DNA of 64,000 nucleotides from Bacteriovoracaceae bacterium (GTDB taxonomy: Bacteria; Bdellovibrionota; Bacteriovoracia; Bacteriovoracales; Bacteriovoracaceae): NCBI GenBank assembly GCA_023954635.1, contig JAGSHI010000002.1, positions 1 through 64,000 of the forward strand, read 5' to 3'. Every line of letters starts with the position of its first letter. Positions within the stretch are counted from its first letter, which is position 1. Positions 8,843-17,136 of the stretch are shown in pieces. The position numbers and the translations under genes are program-made. The notes beneath the pieces were generated by a model that made no database searches, was not told the origin of the DNA, and worked only from the letters and a program-made list of their open reading frames with translations.

Positions 8843-10144
8843 ATGAAAAACGAAACAGATACTTTTACGAAAGTTTGGATTATTTTTATCGCAATAGTTT
8901 TTCTTGCGGTTTATTACTTTAGTGTTGATGTAAACTGGGAAACACCTGAAATTGCTCGACCAGTAGTTCAGCTGATGTTCTATTACCTCTATTTAATTTG
9001 TATTAGATCTGTCATTATCTTAGGCCTTTCTTTTTGGGAATATCTCTTTCGACAAACTCTTACAAGTTTAGATTATGATCCTATCGTCACGATAATCATA
9101 CCTTGCTACAATGAGGAAGCTGTTATTCAAGACTCTATCAACTCCGTAAACGAGATAGACTACCCTAACTTGGAAGTCCTTGTTATTGATGATGGAAGCA
9201 AGGACGATACATTTATAAAAGCAAATGAAATTGCTCAAAAAAATGACCATGTCCGAGTGATTCTTAAGGAAAATGGAGGGAAAGCCTCTGCACTTAACTT
9301 CGGCATTATCGAGGCAATGGGTGATTATATCGTTTGTATGGATGCCGATAGCAAACTACACCCTGACGTTATAAAGAATGCTCTCCCCTACTTCAAAGAT
9401 AACGATAATCTTGCAGCCGTCGCGGGGAATGTCACTGTCCGAGGAGTGAAAAACATACTCGGACTCTTTCAAAAATTAGAATATATTATTGGTTTAAATT
9501 TTCATAAGACTGCTCAAAGTTCCCTCAGTGCTGTTACAATTGTCCCTGGCCCCATAGGTGTTTTCAAAAAAAATGCAGTCATTGGTGTTGGTTCTTACGA
9601 AACAGATACTTTTGCTGAAGACGCTGATTTAACCATCAAGTTACTGACTGCAGGCTGGCAGATTAAATATAGTCCCAACGTCATTGCGTACACTGAAGTT
9701 CCAGATAATCTATATGAGCTCTTCGTTCAGAGATATCGTTGGTCAAGAGGGACAATTCAAGCTATTTCAAAAAATGTGTTTAAGTTTAATAGTACTAAAT
9801 TTAACTGGAGGTCTATTTCAGTAATATTATATGTAGCAGCTGAAACAATGATCATCCCGAGTATTAACTTTATCTTCGCAATGCTTACGATATTTTTCGC
9901 TCTCCAGTTTGATATAACAAACTTGTACGGTCCTTTTTTTGCTGGACTTACTCTGATGGATGGTACACTCGCCCTTTATGCCATTATTACTGAGCGAGAA
10001 GTAAAGTCTATGATCTTTTTAGCAATCATAGGTCGAATAACCTATGGATTTATGCTTGAGATTATTCGATTCTACTCGATGGTAGATGAAATTTTAAACA
10101 TTCCCATGAAGTGGGGAGCCCTAACGAGAAAGGGAATGGATTAA
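8843..10144 (+). CDS. Processive family 2 glycosyltransferase, PgaC/IcaA-like
   Basis: 433 residues. Two N-terminal membrane helices (about 11-28 and 43-63) precede a GT2 catalytic domain, followed by about four C-terminal helices. Catalytic motifs are complete: VIDDGS (115-119), DAD (167-169), AEDADLT with Asp260 as base, and QRYRW (296-300), the Q/RxxRW signature of processive enzymes. Layout and length match poly-N-acetylglucosamine synthases (PgaC, IcaA), which use UDP-GlcNAc at the inner membrane. Sugar specificity is inferred partly from the deacetylase gene that begins one base after its stop. The family call is strong; the polymer identity is open. Confidence 0.88.
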   Translation: MKNETDTFTKVWIIFIAIVFLAVYYFSVDVNWETPEIARPVVQLMFYYLYLICIRSVIILGLSFWEYLFRQTLTSLDYDPIVTIIIPCYNEEAVIQDSINSVNEIDYPNLEVLVIDDGSKDDTFIKANEIAQKNDHVRVILKENGGKASALNFGIIEAMGDYIVCMDADSKLHPDVIKNALPYFKDNDNLAAVAGNVTVRGVKNILGLFQKLEYIIGLNFHKTAQSSLSAVTIVPGPIGVFKKNAVIGVGSYETDTFAEDADLTIKLLTAGWQIKYSPNVIAYTEVPDNLYELFVQRYRWSRGTIQAISKNVFKFNSTKFNWRSISVILYVAAETMIIPSINFIFAMLTIFFALQFDITNLYGPFFAGLTLMDGTLALYAIITEREVKSMIFLAIIGRITYGFMLEIIRFYSMVDEILNIPMKWGALTRKGMD

Positions 10145-10145
10145 C

Positions 10146-12254
10146 ATGGAAGTTAAATATTTTTTCAACGTATTATTGCTTTCGATTTCACTCGCAACGA
10201 TATTTATGACTTTAGTGACATACATCATCTTCAAATTTAGATATTCAGTAAAGTCTAAGAAGAGTGACGACACATACGAATTAGAAGGAAGTTTCTTTAG
10301 AAGATATGCTCCACACATCCATAGAGAAAACGAAAAGATTCTTGCTGAAAAAAACCTTAAGGAGCTAAACCCAAAGAAAAGACGAAAGAAGCTAGTTTGG
10401 ACATATGGAGGTTTAACCTTAATTATTTTCACCTTTTTCTTACTAGAAAATCATTTAAGTTTCCGGCGGGAACTTATGGACAGGGTAGGAGAAGCTAAAA
10501 CTTACAAAAACCTTTTACAGCAAGGACTTCTCCAAAAACGTGAACTTAACCCGTATCTAGAAGTAGGAGAAATTGAAGAGAATATTCCAACCAGTGTAGA
10601 GAGTTTCACATCAAACTTAGTTTCACTATTGTCCAAGGAAACGATTTATATAGTAAGAACAAAATCGACCCGCAGCAAGCACCCTACATCTAAAGCCCTT
10701 AGTAACTGGAAAGAATTTTTAAAAAGAAATAAATTAAAGTGGAAGTATTCAAGTCTAAATTTCAATAAAAAAGGTATTTACATTTTACCACAGTTAAATG
10801 AATTATCAGATAACGAGTACAAGCGTATCAAACAGGCGATAGACCATGAAAAGAGTAAATTGTTCCTAACAGGGCCTGCTGGAAAATCAAATACGGATGG
10901 AAAAACACGAAAGGATTGGCTAGGAAGTAATCTTGTTAAATTAATTAGTAATAAAGAAAGTAAAACTTTTTTCCCAACTCAGTTGAAAGGTATAGGAGCA
11001 ATTCCTCCTGGCTTAAAAATTAACTGGGTTCCACTAAATAACAATTTTAAATATGAAAATGATATTTCAGGACCTTTAAGCGAAAGTACCTATCAAGGCC
11101 ACCCTCAATTTGATAGCTCTGGATACAAAAGGATTCTTCCTCACCCAAGATTACTTCACCTCAATAAAGACACGACTCTCTCCCTTCTCGACCCAGTCGA
11201 GGTTGTAATAAAAGAAGGAGAAACGGCTGACCCTAACTATAAGTATTCTGATTTATTTTTACTTCGGGAGTTAGCTATCCTTGCGAATATCGAGTTCTCC
11301 GAAACTCCGACATGGAGATATGGACAGATAAATTCAATCGTATCACTTTCAGTCGATACAGAAGAGGATTTTAGGAAAATAGAGATTTTAACAGAACTAT
11401 TTGAGAAACATGAAGTCTCAGCAACTTTGTTTCTTGTCAGTGATCTTATGAAAGAAAACATGTCGATAATGAAAGACCTTCCTCCAAAGATGGAGTTAGC
11501 TAGTCATACATCTGGTCATAAACCTCTCAAGGATCGAAAAATTAAAGATGTTTTTGATGACATTCAACAAAGTAGGCATGCAATTGAAGAAGTCTCTTTA
11601 CAAAAAGTTAGTGGGTTTAGACCACCTGAAGAAGTATTAGGAGATCGATACTTCTCTCCCGTCTATCAGAATGAAATTGATTATGTATTTGGAAATCAGG
11701 CTTGGTTTCGCTATTCTCCACTAGCTGTATCCAAAAATAATTATATTTATATTCCACGAACAATTCCAGATGATTTCAATATCACTAAAAACAAAGTTCT
11801 TTCAACGCCAGAGTTAATAAGCAGCTATATGAAATCTCATTTTGAACATGTAAAAGATCTCAATGGTGGTTATTTCTTTAGTTCACATACCCATGTTTTC
11901 TCAAGTGCAGTAGGGATAAAGGCTTTTGACTTTTTTATTAGAGATGTTATTCAATCTTCTGAGGGAACCCTCTTTTGGACTTTAAAGGAAGTCTCTCGTT
12001 GGTGGAAAATAAAAAATCAAATAGCTTCAAAGATTGTATATATCGAAAAAGTTCCACATCTAGAAGTTAAGAATAACTCTATTAAAGAGACTGGAGAATT
12101 TGAGCAGATCTTATATACTGACGAGAGTAAACTAGGAAAGTGTAATAATAGTTTAAATTATTTTAAAGCTAATAAAAGAGACGGTAGCCTAGTAGTTAAT
12201 ATTCAAAATCTAGAAGCAAAGAAAGAAGAGCTAAAGCCTATTTGCTTAAATTAG
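10146..12254 (+). CDS. Membrane-anchored polysaccharide deacetylase, multidomain
   Basis: 702 residues. Membrane helices lie at about 7-29 and 84-101. A periplasmic N-terminal domain (about 155-320) contains LTGPAG and a DGKTRKDWLG segment, reminiscent of the glutamine-amidotransferase-like folds found in some polysaccharide-processing proteins. A NodB/CE4 domain follows: SVDTEED (402-408, metal-binding Asp), SHTSGH (453-458, two metal His), RPPEE (492-496) and SSHTH (579-583). It would remove acetyl groups from the nascent polymer, as PgaB or IcaB do. Unlike PgaB it is not a lipoprotein and lacks a recognised C-terminal hydrolase. Its end overlaps the convergent PIG-L gene by four bases. Confidence 0.85.
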   Translation: MEVKYFFNVLLLSISLATIFMTLVTYIIFKFRYSVKSKKSDDTYELEGSFFRRYAPHIHRENEKILAEKNLKELNPKKRRKKLVWTYGGLTLIIFTFFLLENHLSFRRELMDRVGEAKTYKNLLQQGLLQKRELNPYLEVGEIEENIPTSVESFTSNLVSLLSKETIYIVRTKSTRSKHPTSKALSNWKEFLKRNKLKWKYSSLNFNKKGIYILPQLNELSDNEYKRIKQAIDHEKSKLFLTGPAGKSNTDGKTRKDWLGSNLVKLISNKESKTFFPTQLKGIGAIPPGLKINWVPLNNNFKYENDISGPLSESTYQGHPQFDSSGYKRILPHPRLLHLNKDTTLSLLDPVEVVIKEGETADPNYKYSDLFLLRELAILANIEFSETPTWRYGQINSIVSLSVDTEEDFRKIEILTELFEKHEVSATLFLVSDLMKENMSIMKDLPPKMELASHTSGHKPLKDRKIKDVFDDIQQSRHAIEEVSLQKVSGFRPPEEVLGDRYFSPVYQNEIDYVFGNQAWFRYSPLAVSKNNYIYIPRTIPDDFNITKNKVLSTPELISSYMKSHFEHVKDLNGGYFFSSHTHVFSSAVGIKAFDFFIRDVIQSSEGTLFWTLKEVSRWWKIKNQIASKIVYIEKVPHLEVKNNSIKETGEFEQILYTDESKLGKCNNSLNYFKANKRDGSLVVNIQNLEAKKEELKPICLN

Positions 12255-12928
12255 AATGGTCTTGGTGCGACCTGACCACCATTGTGCTCAAGGTATGGCC
12301 AATACCACTTAAACTTGTCTAACAATTCTAGTTTAGGGTTTTTACCTGTAACAAAATAAGAGTAAAGCTCTCTAACCTCAGCTTCTGACACTTGTGTAAA
12401 ACCTTCGAACCAATAAGCTTGAATGAAATTCACAAATCTTCTTGTTTCAGCATGATAAATATCTGCAAGGATCTTTGTCTTAATTTCATATTGCTGTTCA
12501 GTTAAAGTAACTATCTTTTCAGGTAAGCAATTATACGCAATGCTCAATAAATTATTGTGACCTTTGAAAGTTTCATTAGCGGCCATACAAACGTCTTGGT
12601 GATGAGGATGACCGTACTCTCCTAATACGCCATGTGTAAAAACATAATCAGCTTTACCGAACTGTTTTAAGTCAGAAGACAACTTGTCTATATCTAATCT
12701 TTGTTCATATATATCGGGATGCCCAAGAATTTCACACTCTTTCACACCTAGCATTTGGCATGCTCTTTTAAACTGATCTGCACGAACCTCTCCGTTGCCA
12801 TCAGCATTACCATCAGTAACACAGTAGACATGCCAATCTATTTCAGGATGATTCATAATCAATCCAGAAAAAAATATTGATTCATCATCTGGATGAGCTG
12901 TAGCAATAAGGGCCTGTTTTTTTCCCAT
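12251..12928 (-). CDS. PIG-L/LmbE family N-acetylglucosaminyl deacetylase
   Basis: Metal-dependent deacetylase acting on GlcNAc-containing or similar small substrates. The signature AHPDDE lies near the N-terminus and the second metal site is HPHHQD. I chose the ATG at 12928 (225 residues) because GGGAG sits nine bases upstream and AHPDDE follows after seven residues. The longer start at 12976 would overlap the divergent NagB-like gene and add residues unlike the family. Together with that neighbour and the polysaccharide locus it suggests local amino-sugar metabolism, though family members also act on mycothiol or bacillithiol-type conjugates. Confidence 0.85.
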   Translation of the reverse strand: MGKKQALIATAHPDDESIFFSGLIMNHPEIDWHVYCVTDGNADGNGEVRADQFKRACQMLGVKECEILGHPDIYEQRLDIDKLSSDLKQFGKADYVFTHGVLGEYGHPHHQDVCMAANETFKGHNNLLSIAYNCLPEKIVTLTEQQYEIKTKILADIYHAETRRFVNFIQAYWFEGFTQVSEAEVRELYSYFVTGKNPKLELLDKFKWYWPYLEHNGGQVAPRPF

Positions 12929-12944
12929 GACTCTTCTCCCGTAG

Positions 12945-12950
12945 TATAAT
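12945..12950 (+). promoter_or_regulatory. Consensus -10 element placed for a leaderless start
   Basis: A perfect TATAAT ends six bases before the ATG at 12957, so the expected transcription start coincides with the A of the start codon. No Shine-Dalgarno core is seen before that ATG. A matching -35 is weak, so the leaderless reading is a hypothesis. Confidence 0.4.
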
Positions 12951-12956
12951 TCAACC

Positions 12957-13577
12957 ATGGAACTGGAATATTTCAAAGATTATCATGAACTCTCACAAGC
13001 TGCCCATAATTGGGTGCTTGAAAATATAGATACTTACGGAGCTACCAGTCTTTATATTCCAGCAGGAGGGACGCCAAAAGGTCTATACACCCACTGGGAG
13101 AAAATTGGTCCAAGCTGGGCCCAAGGACTAAACTTTGTTCAAATAGATGATGTTTTAACAGGTGCCAAAAAAGACTTGTTTAAAAAGTTTTTCGAAGATC
13201 AACTGCCTTCTTATAAAGATAAAATCCAAAGTATAAATGTAAATAATAAGATCCAAGCAGACTTAGGTATTTTAGGTCTTGGTGTTAATGGACACGTTGC
13301 CTTTCATGAACCACACATCAAAGAAGATTTTAGTTTTGGAACTGTAGCTCTTTCAGATATAACGAAAGATAACTTAGGGTTAAGTAAGGATGATCAAGGC
13401 ATAACTTATGGCCTAGGATCTTTTTTAAAAACAAAGGCTGTTCTTTTGATAGTATCAGGAGAAAATAAGTCAGAGATTTTTAAAAGGTTTTTAGGGAAGG
13501 AAAAAGAAATTCCAGTAAGCCATCTCCATAAGCACACTCGTCTTACAGTGATGGCCCTAGAATCATTTAGAGTTTAG
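12957..13577 (+). CDS. NagB-like sugar-phosphate isomerase/deaminase family protein
   Basis: 206 residues, shorter than typical glucosamine-6-phosphate deaminases (about 240-266) but with their landmarks in order. They are PAGGTPKGLY (phosphate loop), QIDDVL (catalytic Asp region), LGLGVNGHVAFHEP (ring-opening His and following Glu), GITYGLG, and PVSHLHKH near the end. It would convert GlcN6P to Fru6P plus ammonia, or belong to the related 6-phosphogluconolactonase branch; the NGHVAFHEP block favours NagB. It is divergent from the PIG-L gene with a 28-base gap. Its end overlaps the convergent ALDH-like gene by four bases. Confidence 0.8.
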   Translation: MELEYFKDYHELSQAAHNWVLENIDTYGATSLYIPAGGTPKGLYTHWEKIGPSWAQGLNFVQIDDVLTGAKKDLFKKFFEDQLPSYKDKIQSINVNNKIQADLGILGLGVNGHVAFHEPHIKEDFSFGTVALSDITKDNLGLSKDDQGITYGLGSFLKTKAVLLIVSGENKSEIFKRFLGKEKEIPVSHLHKHTRLTVMALESFRV

Positions 13578-14413
13578 TAACCAACCGGATGCCAAACTGT
13601 CTTGTATTCAATAAAGCTAAGAATATTTTCTAAAGACTTTTGATTTTTATGAAGAGGAATCATTCTTTTCATATTGTCAGTTGCCTTAAGTTTCATATCA
13701 TGAAAAACATCTGATCTTTCACTTTGAAAACTAATACTTCTTACTTCTCTATGCTCAGCGATAAAGTTTCGAAGTTCATCTAAGTGACCACTTAGAATAT
13801 TAATCACTCCTCCAGGAACATCTGAAGTAGCCATCACTTCAGCCAATGGCCCTAGAACTGCAGGACAACCAGAACCTAAAAGAACAATTACGCTATTTCC
13901 ACCAGTCATTATTGAACAAATAGAATCAACTAGTTTAGCAAAGTTAAACTCATCGTCTTCAATAAGTGTTGTTACTCCAACACCCTCGATATGTGTAAAG
14001 TTATGAAATGGCCCAGAGACTGGGTTTATTGACCCAGCAACTTGATGGTACTTGTCACAGAAACCTGCATAATAAACAAAGGTATCAATTGCTTCATCAA
14101 CCATTTTTGTTGCTTCAGAAGAAGACTTACCAAGTGACTCAGTGAAAAGAGTTTCAAACTCGTATCTCTTACCTTCAGTCATTTCAGCCATTCGATACAA
14201 GATTTGAGATCTATTAAAAGCCGTCTTTGATGACCAAGCTTTGAATCCTTTCTTTGAAGACTCAACTGCATTTCTAAAGTCTTTTCTCGACGCCAGACAA
14301 AGTCTCGCAAATTGAGTTTCTTTTCCAGTTACGTTCATAGAGTAAGATCGACCAGATTCTGTTCTAGTAAATTTACCATCAATATAGAGTTTAATCGTTT
14401 TAACAACTTTCAT
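13574..14413 (-). CDS. Truncated aldehyde-dehydrogenase-like protein lacking the catalytic domain
   Basis: 279 residues aligning only with the N-terminal NAD-binding half of ALDHs: FIDGKF-like start, ALDH helices (RSQILYRMAEM, FVYYAGFCDKY) and a GGVINILSG segment. The catalytic Cys loop and the ELGG glutamate motif are absent. The PWNFP segment is replaced by LIEDDEF, so cofactor binding may also be lost. It overlaps the stop of the full ALDH by one base and so is translated after it. The precise overlap and intact frame argue for a retained partner subunit, not a decaying pseudogene. Function unknown; a hetero-oligomer with the upstream ALDH is a reasonable guess. Confidence 0.72.
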   Translation of the reverse strand: MKVVKTIKLYIDGKFTRTESGRSYSMNVTGKETQFARLCLASRKDFRNAVESSKKGFKAWSSKTAFNRSQILYRMAEMTEGKRYEFETLFTESLGKSSSEATKMVDEAIDTFVYYAGFCDKYHQVAGSINPVSGPFHNFTHIEGVGVTTLIEDDEFNFAKLVDSICSIMTGGNSVIVLLGSGCPAVLGPLAEVMATSDVPGGVINILSGHLDELRNFIAEHREVRSISFQSERSDVFHDMKLKATDNMKRMIPLHKNQKSLENILSFIEYKTVWHPVGY

Positions 14414-15984
14414 TACTTAACCTCCAAATAAGGAAGAAGACCTTGCATTCCACCTTCTCGACCTTGACCACTTTCAAAGAAACCTCCAAAAGGTGCTGTC
14501 GGATCAAATTTATTATAGGTATTGGCCCAGATAACTCCGGCCTTTAGTCCAAGTGCTGTTTTGTGAATTTTACTTCCTTTTTCAGACCATATACCTGCCG
14601 CTAACCCATAGTTTGAATCGTTAGCTTTTGTGATGGCCTCATCAGGAGTTCTAAAAGTCTGAACAGAAAGAACTGGCCCGAAGACTTCAACTCGAGAAAT
14701 GGTGCTTGAAGCTGACTGGTGAGCAAAGTAACAAGGCTTATGAAAATATCCTTTTCGTGGAAGAGTGATGTCTGCTTCATGGTAGACACCTCCTTCTTTT
14801 TTACCTTCTGCTACAAGCTCTTTAATTTTATCTAACTGCTCTTTGGAGTTAATTGCACCTATGTCGGTATTCTTATCGAGAGGGTTTCCAACTCGCAATG
14901 TACTCATTCTCTTGTTTAATTTTTTAAAGAATGTATCAGCAATTGATTCTTCAACGAGAACTCTAGAACCAGCACAACAAACATGCCCTTGGTTAAAATA
15001 GATTCCGTTAATAACACCTTCTATTGCTTGATCAAGAGCAGCGTCTTCATAAATGATATTCGCTGATTTACCACCCAACTCCAGAGTAAGTTTTTTATCT
15101 GTACCTGAAATGGCCTTAGCAATAATTTTTCCGATGTCAGTTGAACCTGTAAAGGCAATTTTATTAATGTCTTTGTGAGCTGTAATAGCTGCACCAGTTT
15201 CACCTGCACCAGTAACAATATTAACAACACCTGCAGGAAGCTCAGCTTCTCTACAAACTTCAGCTAAAAGAAGTGCTGTAAGTGGAGTTTGTTCAGCTGG
15301 CTTTAAAACAACAGTATTCCCAGCGGCTAGTGCTGGAGCAATTTTCCAAGCGGCCATAAGAAGAGGGAAGTTCCATGGAATAATTTGTCCACAAACCCCC
15401 AAAGGCTTTGCTGTTCTACCTGGAACTGCGTATTCAACCTTATCTGCCCAACCGGCATAATAAAAGAAATGAGCGGCAGCAATAGGAATATCGACATCTC
15501 GACTTTCCTTAATAGGCTTTCCACCATCCATCGTTTCAAGAACGGCAAACTCTCTCGCTCTTTCTTGAAGTATTCTAGAAATACGAAATAGGTATTTACC
15601 TCTTTCGGCACCGGTCATTTTTGACCAAGTTGTTTCATAAGCCTTACGAGCAGCTTTAACTGCTTTATCTACATCTTTCTCACTTCCGATTGCTACTTTG
15701 GATAATGTTTCTCCTGTCGCTGGATTTAAAGTAGGCATATATTTACCTGCTTCTGGAGCAACAAACTCACCATCAATGAAGTGATTATATTTGTTTTTAA
15801 TATCTACCACAGCACTAGACTCTGGTGCAGGATCATAATCAAAGACAAATTTTTCTTTCTTAGAAGATTTTCTAACAGCTTTTTTCTTAGTAGCTTTCTT
15901 CTTAGATTTTGCCGGAGCCTTTTTCTTAGAAGAAGTCTTCTTTTTTGCGCTTACTTTTTTCTTCGTAGTTTTTTTCTTAGTCAT
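14413..15984 (-). CDS. Aldehyde dehydrogenase with lysine-rich histone-like N-terminal tail
   Basis: 523 residues. Residues 46-523 form a complete NAD(P)-dependent ALDH: PWNFP (203-207), FTGSTDIG (278-285), LELGG with Glu302, and FNQGHVCCAGSR with Cys336 at the catalytic position. Residues 1-45 are an extra tail built from repeated KKK, AKKK and TKKK units with Ser/Thr/Ala/Pro, like histone H1 or HU-type tails. The start at 15984 is supported by AAAGGA eight bases upstream, so the tail is genuinely in frame. It lies 15 bases after deoC; oxidising the acetaldehyde released by DeoC is the simplest role. Confidence 0.88.
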   Translation of the reverse strand: MTKKKTTKKKVSAKKKTSSKKKAPAKSKKKATKKKAVRKSSKKEKFVFDYDPAPESSAVVDIKNKYNHFIDGEFVAPEAGKYMPTLNPATGETLSKVAIGSEKDVDKAVKAARKAYETTWSKMTGAERGKYLFRISRILQERAREFAVLETMDGGKPIKESRDVDIPIAAAHFFYYAGWADKVEYAVPGRTAKPLGVCGQIIPWNFPLLMAAWKIAPALAAGNTVVLKPAEQTPLTALLLAEVCREAELPAGVVNIVTGAGETGAAITAHKDINKIAFTGSTDIGKIIAKAISGTDKKLTLELGGKSANIIYEDAALDQAIEGVINGIYFNQGHVCCAGSRVLVEESIADTFFKKLNKRMSTLRVGNPLDKNTDIGAINSKEQLDKIKELVAEGKKEGGVYHEADITLPRKGYFHKPCYFAHQSASSTISRVEVFGPVLSVQTFRTPDEAITKANDSNYGLAAGIWSEKGSKIHKTALGLKAGVIWANTYNKFDPTAPFGGFFESGQGREGGMQGLLPYLEVK

Positions 15985-15999
15985 AATTAATTCCTTTCC

Positions 16000-16971
16000 C
16001 TAATCTAAAGAGAAAATATCATCATAAAAATATTGGCCAGAATATTGTTTAAAGATTTGTCTTAATAAATCATTTAAAAGTGTACTTGCTCCAAATCTAA
16101 ACATATCTGGATCAAGCCAATCACTTCCAAGAGTTTCGTTTACCATGACAAGATAGTGAACAGCTTGTTTTGCCGTTCTAATACCACCAGCTGGTTTCAT
16201 ACCAATCTTCTTTCCAGTCTCTTGATAGAAGTCCCAAATGGCCTGCAACATAACGAGTGTTACTGGCATAGTCGCAGCAGGCTGCACCTTACCTGTTGAT
16301 GTTTTAATAAAGTCAGCACCGGCTTCCATCGCCATCCAACTCGCAAGTCTTACATTGTCGTATGTTTTAAGTTCACCAGTCTCAAGAATAACTTTCAAGT
16401 GAACATCTTCACCACAAGCCTCTTTTACTGCAACGATCTCATCGAAAACTTTTTGATAATCTCCACGAAGAAAGGCTCCCCGATCAATCACCATATCAAT
16501 TTCAGTAGCACCAAATTTCACTGCTCTTTTAACATCTCTTAGTTTGATGTCTAAAGGTAATTGTCCTGCAGGAAATGCAGTTGCAACACTTGCGATATTA
16601 ATTCCAGTTCCTTCAAGACATCTAACTGCCACTGGAACTTGTTCAGGATAAACACAAACTGCAGCAACTTTAGGAATAGGTCTAAATTCTTTTGCTGGAA
16701 CTATTCTATGAAGTTCTTCAAGAAATTGTGGTGGTACAGGATTAATTGCTTTTCCACACAACTGTTCAACTTTTCCAGGAGTGTCATCTCCTCCAAGTGT
16801 TGTTAAGTCAGTCATTTGAATAGCAAGATAAAGTGCATCCATCTTACTTTGTTTCTTAATACTTCTCTTGGTGAATGTTCCCGCTCTTTCGTCCGCACCA
16901 ATCATATCGATTGGGTAGTGGGGAATCGTAATCTTGTTTCCACCTGGAATTTTCAAGCTTACCGTTGCCAT
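16000..16971 (-). CDS. deoC: Deoxyribose-phosphate aldolase
   Basis: Cleaves 2-deoxyribose-5-phosphate to glyceraldehyde-3-phosphate and acetaldehyde, the last step of deoxynucleoside catabolism. Class I aldolase landmarks: EIDMVIDRGAFLRGDY, LKVILETGEL, and the Schiff-base lysine in DFIKTSTGK, then KPAGGIRT. I chose the ATG at 16971 (323 residues) because GGAGG lies directly upstream; an ATG four codons earlier overlaps that ribosome site. First gene of a deoC-ALDH-ALDH-like run, which makes nucleoside scavenging a likely theme; a predator digesting prey DNA would need it (inference). Confidence 0.93.
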   Translation of the reverse strand: MATVSLKIPGGNKITIPHYPIDMIGADERAGTFTKRSIKKQSKMDALYLAIQMTDLTTLGGDDTPGKVEQLCGKAINPVPPQFLEELHRIVPAKEFRPIPKVAAVCVYPEQVPVAVRCLEGTGINIASVATAFPAGQLPLDIKLRDVKRAVKFGATEIDMVIDRGAFLRGDYQKVFDEIVAVKEACGEDVHLKVILETGELKTYDNVRLASWMAMEAGADFIKTSTGKVQPAATMPVTLVMLQAIWDFYQETGKKIGMKPAGGIRTAKQAVHYLVMVNETLGSDWLDPDMFRFGASTLLNDLLRQIFKQYSGQYFYDDIFSLD

Positions 16972-17079
16972 ACTGGCCTCCATCTATTTTTATTAATTTG
17001 AACGCAAAAACCATACCTTCTAGACAACAGGAAGGCCATAAATCACTAAATTGCGGGACGAGTCAACTACTGGAAATCA

Positions 17080-17096
17080 CGCGCCAAAGCGGCGCG
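17080..17096. terminator. GC-rich hairpin after the Asn-repeat gene
   Basis: CGCGCC and GGCGCG pair around a five-base loop, 40 bases beyond the stop of the minus-strand gene ending at 17137. It is striking in this AT-rich context. No long T-run follows on the minus strand, so terminator function is probable rather than certain. Confidence 0.45.
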
Positions 17097-17136
17097 CTGT
17101 TTCATTGTATAGGTAGTTGATAAAATTCAGATAGAA

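Noticed and set aside
12951-12976. Longer PIG-L start at 12976
   Set aside because: It would run into the divergent NagB-like gene and lacks a ribosome site; the ATG at 12928 has GGGAG and places AHPDDE at the usual position.
13574-14413. ALDH-like gene as pseudogene caused by a frameshift
   Set aside because: The frame is intact to both ends, translationally coupled upstream, and no remaining ALDH C-terminal half is seen beyond its stop, where another gene ends.
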